64,000 bases of DNA from Aquilaria yunnanensis (Eukaryota; Streptophyta; Magnoliopsida; Malvales; Thymelaeaceae). A program made the position numbers and the translations under genes. The notes below the pieces were generated by a model, which was not told where the DNA came from, made no database searches, and saw only the letters and a list, made by a program, of their open reading frames with translations. This document shows, piece by piece, positions 60,764 to 64,000 of this stretch (positions within the stretch are counted from its first letter, which is position 1; every line of letters begins with the position of its first letter). The DNA lies in assembly GCA_039654915.1 (NCBI GenBank), contig CM077599.1, forward strand, positions 82,366,001 to 82,430,000. Direction: 5' to 3'.

Positions 60764-61748
60764 TAGGGGTGAGCATGGGTTGGGTAAACCCGAAATCGAA
60801 ACCAAACCACCCCCATTGGGTTGGGTTGGGTTGGGTAAAAATTGATCATGGTTCTCAGGTTAGTTCCACATATAGGAGAACCGACAGTTTTTGGGTTGGT
60901 TCTGGTTCCATATGGAACCAACCCGAGGTGGAACCGAACCCGATATATATATATATATATATATATAAAATAAAAATTATAGTATTACTAATATATCTAT
61001 ACACACACACACATATTTCTTTGAAGTATTATTATGGTTATTTTGTGTTTTTATATTAAACTCTTAAACTGATGTTCAAATTGAAACAGTATGGAAATTG
61101 TGGGATCCTTTACTAAATTTCTCCATATTTATTTAAATCACTTTGTTTCATAGACCCATCACTCCTAAGTCATTTTGCTTTCGATCTTTTATTCCAGACT
61201 ACTCTTTACGACACAATTATGATATTTTTTTCATTTGAGTCATGCAAAATTAAAAATTTATGATATCGACATATTTTAGGTTTTGATACTGAAGAATATG
61301 GTCTTAAAGGCTTAGTTTTCTATATTGAATGTCCTACTAATATTGGAATTACTGGAATGAAGTAAACTAGTTGAGATAAAAGATGCCCCACAAGCAACTC
61401 TTTTGAACCATTTTTGTAAGAACAACATTTTAAACTCTTTTGAATGTATCTAAATAAGTATATTTAAATATTAATTTAATTGTATATTATGTTGAATATG
61501 TCATAAAACTGATTATGGATGTAGATTATTGAATTTTGGTGTTGTTATAGATATATGGTATAAACCAAAAAATCCGAGAACCAGAACCGAGAACCAAACA
61601 GAACCAGACCGAAAAACCCAGAACCATGGTTCTGGTTCTGTTTGGTTCTCGGTTCTGGGTTGGGTAGAAAAATTTTGAAACCAAGATCATTTTGGGTTGG
61701 TTCGGTTCCACCATAAAACCGAACCAACCCGACCCACGCTCACCCCTA
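60764..61748. mobile_element. hAT-type non-autonomous element with perfect 8-bp TSD, 985 bp
   Basis: TAGGGGTGAGC at the left end and GCTCACCCCTA at the right end are exact inverted repeats. ATTAAAAT flanks both sides (60756-60763 and 61749-61756), an exact 8-bp hAT target duplication. The subterminal zones carry many GGGTTGGGTT / GGTTCTGGTTCT motifs, and 61582-61608 is the exact inverse of 61631-61657 (27-bp arms, 22-nt spacer). An (AT)n tract lies at ~60942-60966. No transposase. The right end lies ~240 bp upstream of the LysM kinase start codon. Confidence 0.9.
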
Positions 61749-61984
61749 ATTAAAATGGCATCAAGCGAATCATTAAGCAGGCACGAGGACAAAGCTTTCA
61801 ACACTTGCATCTCCACTCTGTCCCACTCTTCCGGTACCCAACAATTCTTCTTGTGTCACACGAAACAATCAACCCACATACAAACGATACCACAAACTCT
61901 ACGAACTCCAAACATGTTCCTATTTCCAGTGATTTGCAGAACAAAATTCCCAGATTCCCATCTCTCCCTTTCGTCTCCCTCACC

Positions 61985-64000
61985 ATGATCACTTGTTCTT
62001 CTCCCCCAAAACCGCCGACCCAGTTCGTAATTTCACTTCTTCTTCTTCTTCGGTTCCTTCTTGTTCAAGCCAGGTGCCGGACTGGTTGCGACCTCGCTAT
62101 GGCTTCGTACTACGTCTGGGAAGGCCCGAATCTCACGTATATTGGCAAGGTTTTTGGCATGACCATCCCGGAGATTCTCCGGTTCAATCCGCACATGCCG
62201 AACCAGGACTATGTTCCGTCGGGGACCCGGGTCAACGTCCCCTTCTCTTGCGACTGCCTCAACGCCGATTTCTTGGGTCACACTTTTGCTTACGTGACCC
62301 AGTTCGGAGATACCTACGACAACGTCGCGCAACAGGCTTTCGCGAATCTTACTACCGTCGATTGGGTTCAGAGGGTCAATGTTTATGACCCTACGAGGAT
62401 ACCCTCCGGTGTTCCGATCAATGTCACCGTCAATTGCTCCTGCGGTGACCGCCGGGTCTCCAGAGATTACGGGTTGTTCCTCACGTACCCGCTCCGACCT
62501 GAGGATAATGTCTCTTCCATTGCCGCTGAAGCCGGCGTCGCGGTGGAGCTGCTCGAGAGTTTCAACGCTGGGGCTGACTTCGGGGCAGGCGAGGGACTGG
62601 TGTACGTGCCGGCGAAAGGTGATTGGCTATTTCTTTCTCAATTATAACTAATCATTTAACTAAACAAAGAAGAAGTGACTAAGCTGGACTTAGGAAGTTG
62701 TTTAGCTGACTTTTTCAACACGTTTGCCGTCATTTGTCTACGGACTTTTTGACGCTTTCACTTGCTTTGCCGTTTTTGCATTCTGGGTTGTTTTGTAGAA
62801 GAATTTTACTTACTTATTCAGAAGCCCGTCGGACTGTGACAATTTAGTAGTATATAAAAATTCTACCGATCATGAATCATTTTATGTGTATCTGTAGTCT
62901 GTACAAGGGTCACCAAAAAAAATGAAATGCCAACAGTGTGAATGTATTGTACACTAAATCTATGGCTGAAGTCAGAATATGAGCGAGATGACGATTTAGT
63001 ACCCATACATGGAAATGATCCATGTGTTGTAGTGTGACTTAACGTCATGATTCTTGAAGTGGGTTTTGAATGGTGAAATATTGAATTTTTTGTTTTAATG
63101 TAAGTTTTGCAAAGGGGAGGTAAATGTTCACTTTCTTTTTGTCTTGTCCAGTTTTCCCCTGTTGGCTAAATACTATGAACATTGTTCGGATTGGAATATT
63201 TTGTTGTATATATGATGAATTTGGGACTATATTTCTTTCTGGTGCAGATCAACATGGAAATTTTCCGCCACTGAAGATCAGGTGATTTGTTCATGCCTTT
63301 TAATCACTCTAACTGAGTTCAACAACCAATACCCAACCACTTTTGTTTTTAAGTTATCTAATTTATCAGTTCAATTTTCCTGTTTCATCTTTCTTGCAGC
63401 ACATCTGGTAAGTATATGCGTGCTTAGGTGTTCAATCTTCAATGCCTGTTGCTTCCTTCATTTGTGTTTCTAATGTGAGACGATGTACCTTTCCTTGTCA
63501 TGGAAAATGAAGTAAGATTTTCGAATAGGGCAATTGCCGGCATATCCACTGCTGGAGCTGCAGGGGCTCTGTTCATGGTAGTTTGCATTTATGCTGGGGT
63601 TTACAGAAGGAAGAAATCAGTGGAGCCATCATTTCTTTCCGAAGGTCAAGAGCATTACTTTCAACATGGACCAAGTACCTATTCAGACTCATTTGGCTGA
63701 ACTGCTATGCTTCATTCTATTTGTCAGTTTGATTCATACTTATTATCCCAGAACAAAATTCTTAACTTGCTTTAATGAACAATTGAATTTCTACCTTATG
63801 ATCTTTATAATGTAGGATATGGGCGTAGCGTGGAGAAAGCTCTGGAATCAACTACTCCTGTTGCTTCTTCTGGGCCTAGTGGAATCACGGTGGACAAGTC
63901 TGTTGAGTTCTCATATGAAGAGCTTGCTAATGCTACTGATGACTTTAGCCAGGCCAATAAGATAGGCGAAGGTGGATTTGGTTCTGTATACTATGCAGAA
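61985..64000 (+). CDS. LysM-domain receptor-like kinase (CERK1/LYK3-type), 3' truncated by window edge
   Basis: Plasma-membrane receptor for chitin- or Nod-factor-like glycans. Exon 1 61985-62618 encodes a signal peptide (leucine run [10 protein letters not shown]), then the LYK ectodomain with its cysteine pattern (CRTGC, CDC, CSC) and three LysM modules: [20 protein letters not shown] with [28 protein letters not shown]; and [20 protein letters not shown] with LLESFNAG. Then exon 63248-63281 ([11 protein letters not shown]), a proposed 8-nt micro-exon 63400-63407, exon 63513-63644 with the membrane span ([20 protein letters not shown] then YRRKKS), and exon 63816 onward with the juxtamembrane region ([20 protein letters not shown]) and the glycine-rich loop [19 protein letters not shown] is canonical, as in active CERK1-type kinases; the catalytic loop is beyond the window. 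An in-frame ATG at 61805 would precede the signal peptide and was not chosen. Confidence 0.92.

Noticed and set aside
61805..61984. In-frame 60-residue N-terminal extension of the LysM kinase
   Set aside because: It would bury the signal peptide; the ATG at 61985 in context CACCATGA starts directly before the hydrophobic leader.

Overview
The window is nuclear DNA of a flowering plant, most likely a eudicot. Genes are split by AT-rich introns with GT..AG borders, coding DNA is more GC-rich than its surroundings, the gene families are plant-specific (STRUBBELIG-family receptor kinase, LysM receptor kinase, RbcX, CC-NBS-LRR), and the intergenic space is full of plant DNA transposons. No species is claimed.

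Layout: (1) 29-1354, 3' part of a FAD-dependent monooxygenase, + strand. (2) 1355-9372, AT-rich DNA with a 408-bp element bearing a 12-bp flanking repeat (2883-3290) and a long-TIR element (4906-5770). (3) 9373-13044, intact single-exon CC-NBS-LRR resistance-type gene, - strand. (4) 13602-19414, a 5.8-kb Mutator-like element (MULE) with TIRs, a decayed transposase (-) and a decayed GRF-zinc-finger/transmembrane gene (+), facing each other. (5) 19415-26632, repeat graveyard: 119-bp tandem duplication, perfect 35-bp-arm hairpin, solo LTR with 5-bp TSD (21078-22551), weak retroelement remnants. (6) 26633-28509, second long-TIR element, split by a nested hAT-like element. (7) 28753-31272, PUX4-like UBX protein. 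(8) 32753-36148, mitochondrial ribosomal protein L4. (9) 36731-41933, two hAT-like elements, a MITE, a 1.6-kb foldback element, microsatellites and a Stowaway-type MITE. (10) 42807-47372, SRF8-like receptor kinase, 16 exons, - strand. (11) 47813-57206, a MULE-like element, low-complexity DNA, a hAT element with perfect 8-bp TSD, another Stowaway-type MITE. (12) 57207-59074, RbcX1-like Rubisco chaperone, - strand, with a MITE in an intron. (13) 59382-61748, MITE, TIR element and hAT element back to back. (14) 61985-64000, 5' part of a LysM receptor-like kinase, + strand, running off the window.

The genes do not form one pathway. Two have immune-receptor architecture (CNL, LysM-RLK); the others are housekeeping or developmental: CDC48 adaptor, mitoribosome, Rubisco assembly, tissue-morphogenesis receptor. 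The main theme is how closely DNA transposons crowd them: TE ends lie about 560 bp upstream of the CNL, 240 bp upstream of PUX4, 440 bp upstream of SRF8, 310 bp upstream of RbcX (plus one in its intron) and 240 bp upstream of the LysM kinase. The most unusual item is the two-gene MULE, whose dead transposase carries two exact 9-bp tandem duplications. Exon borders were derived by hand from splice signals, reading frame and remembered family sequences; total lengths close in frame for PUX4, L4, SRF8 and RbcX.
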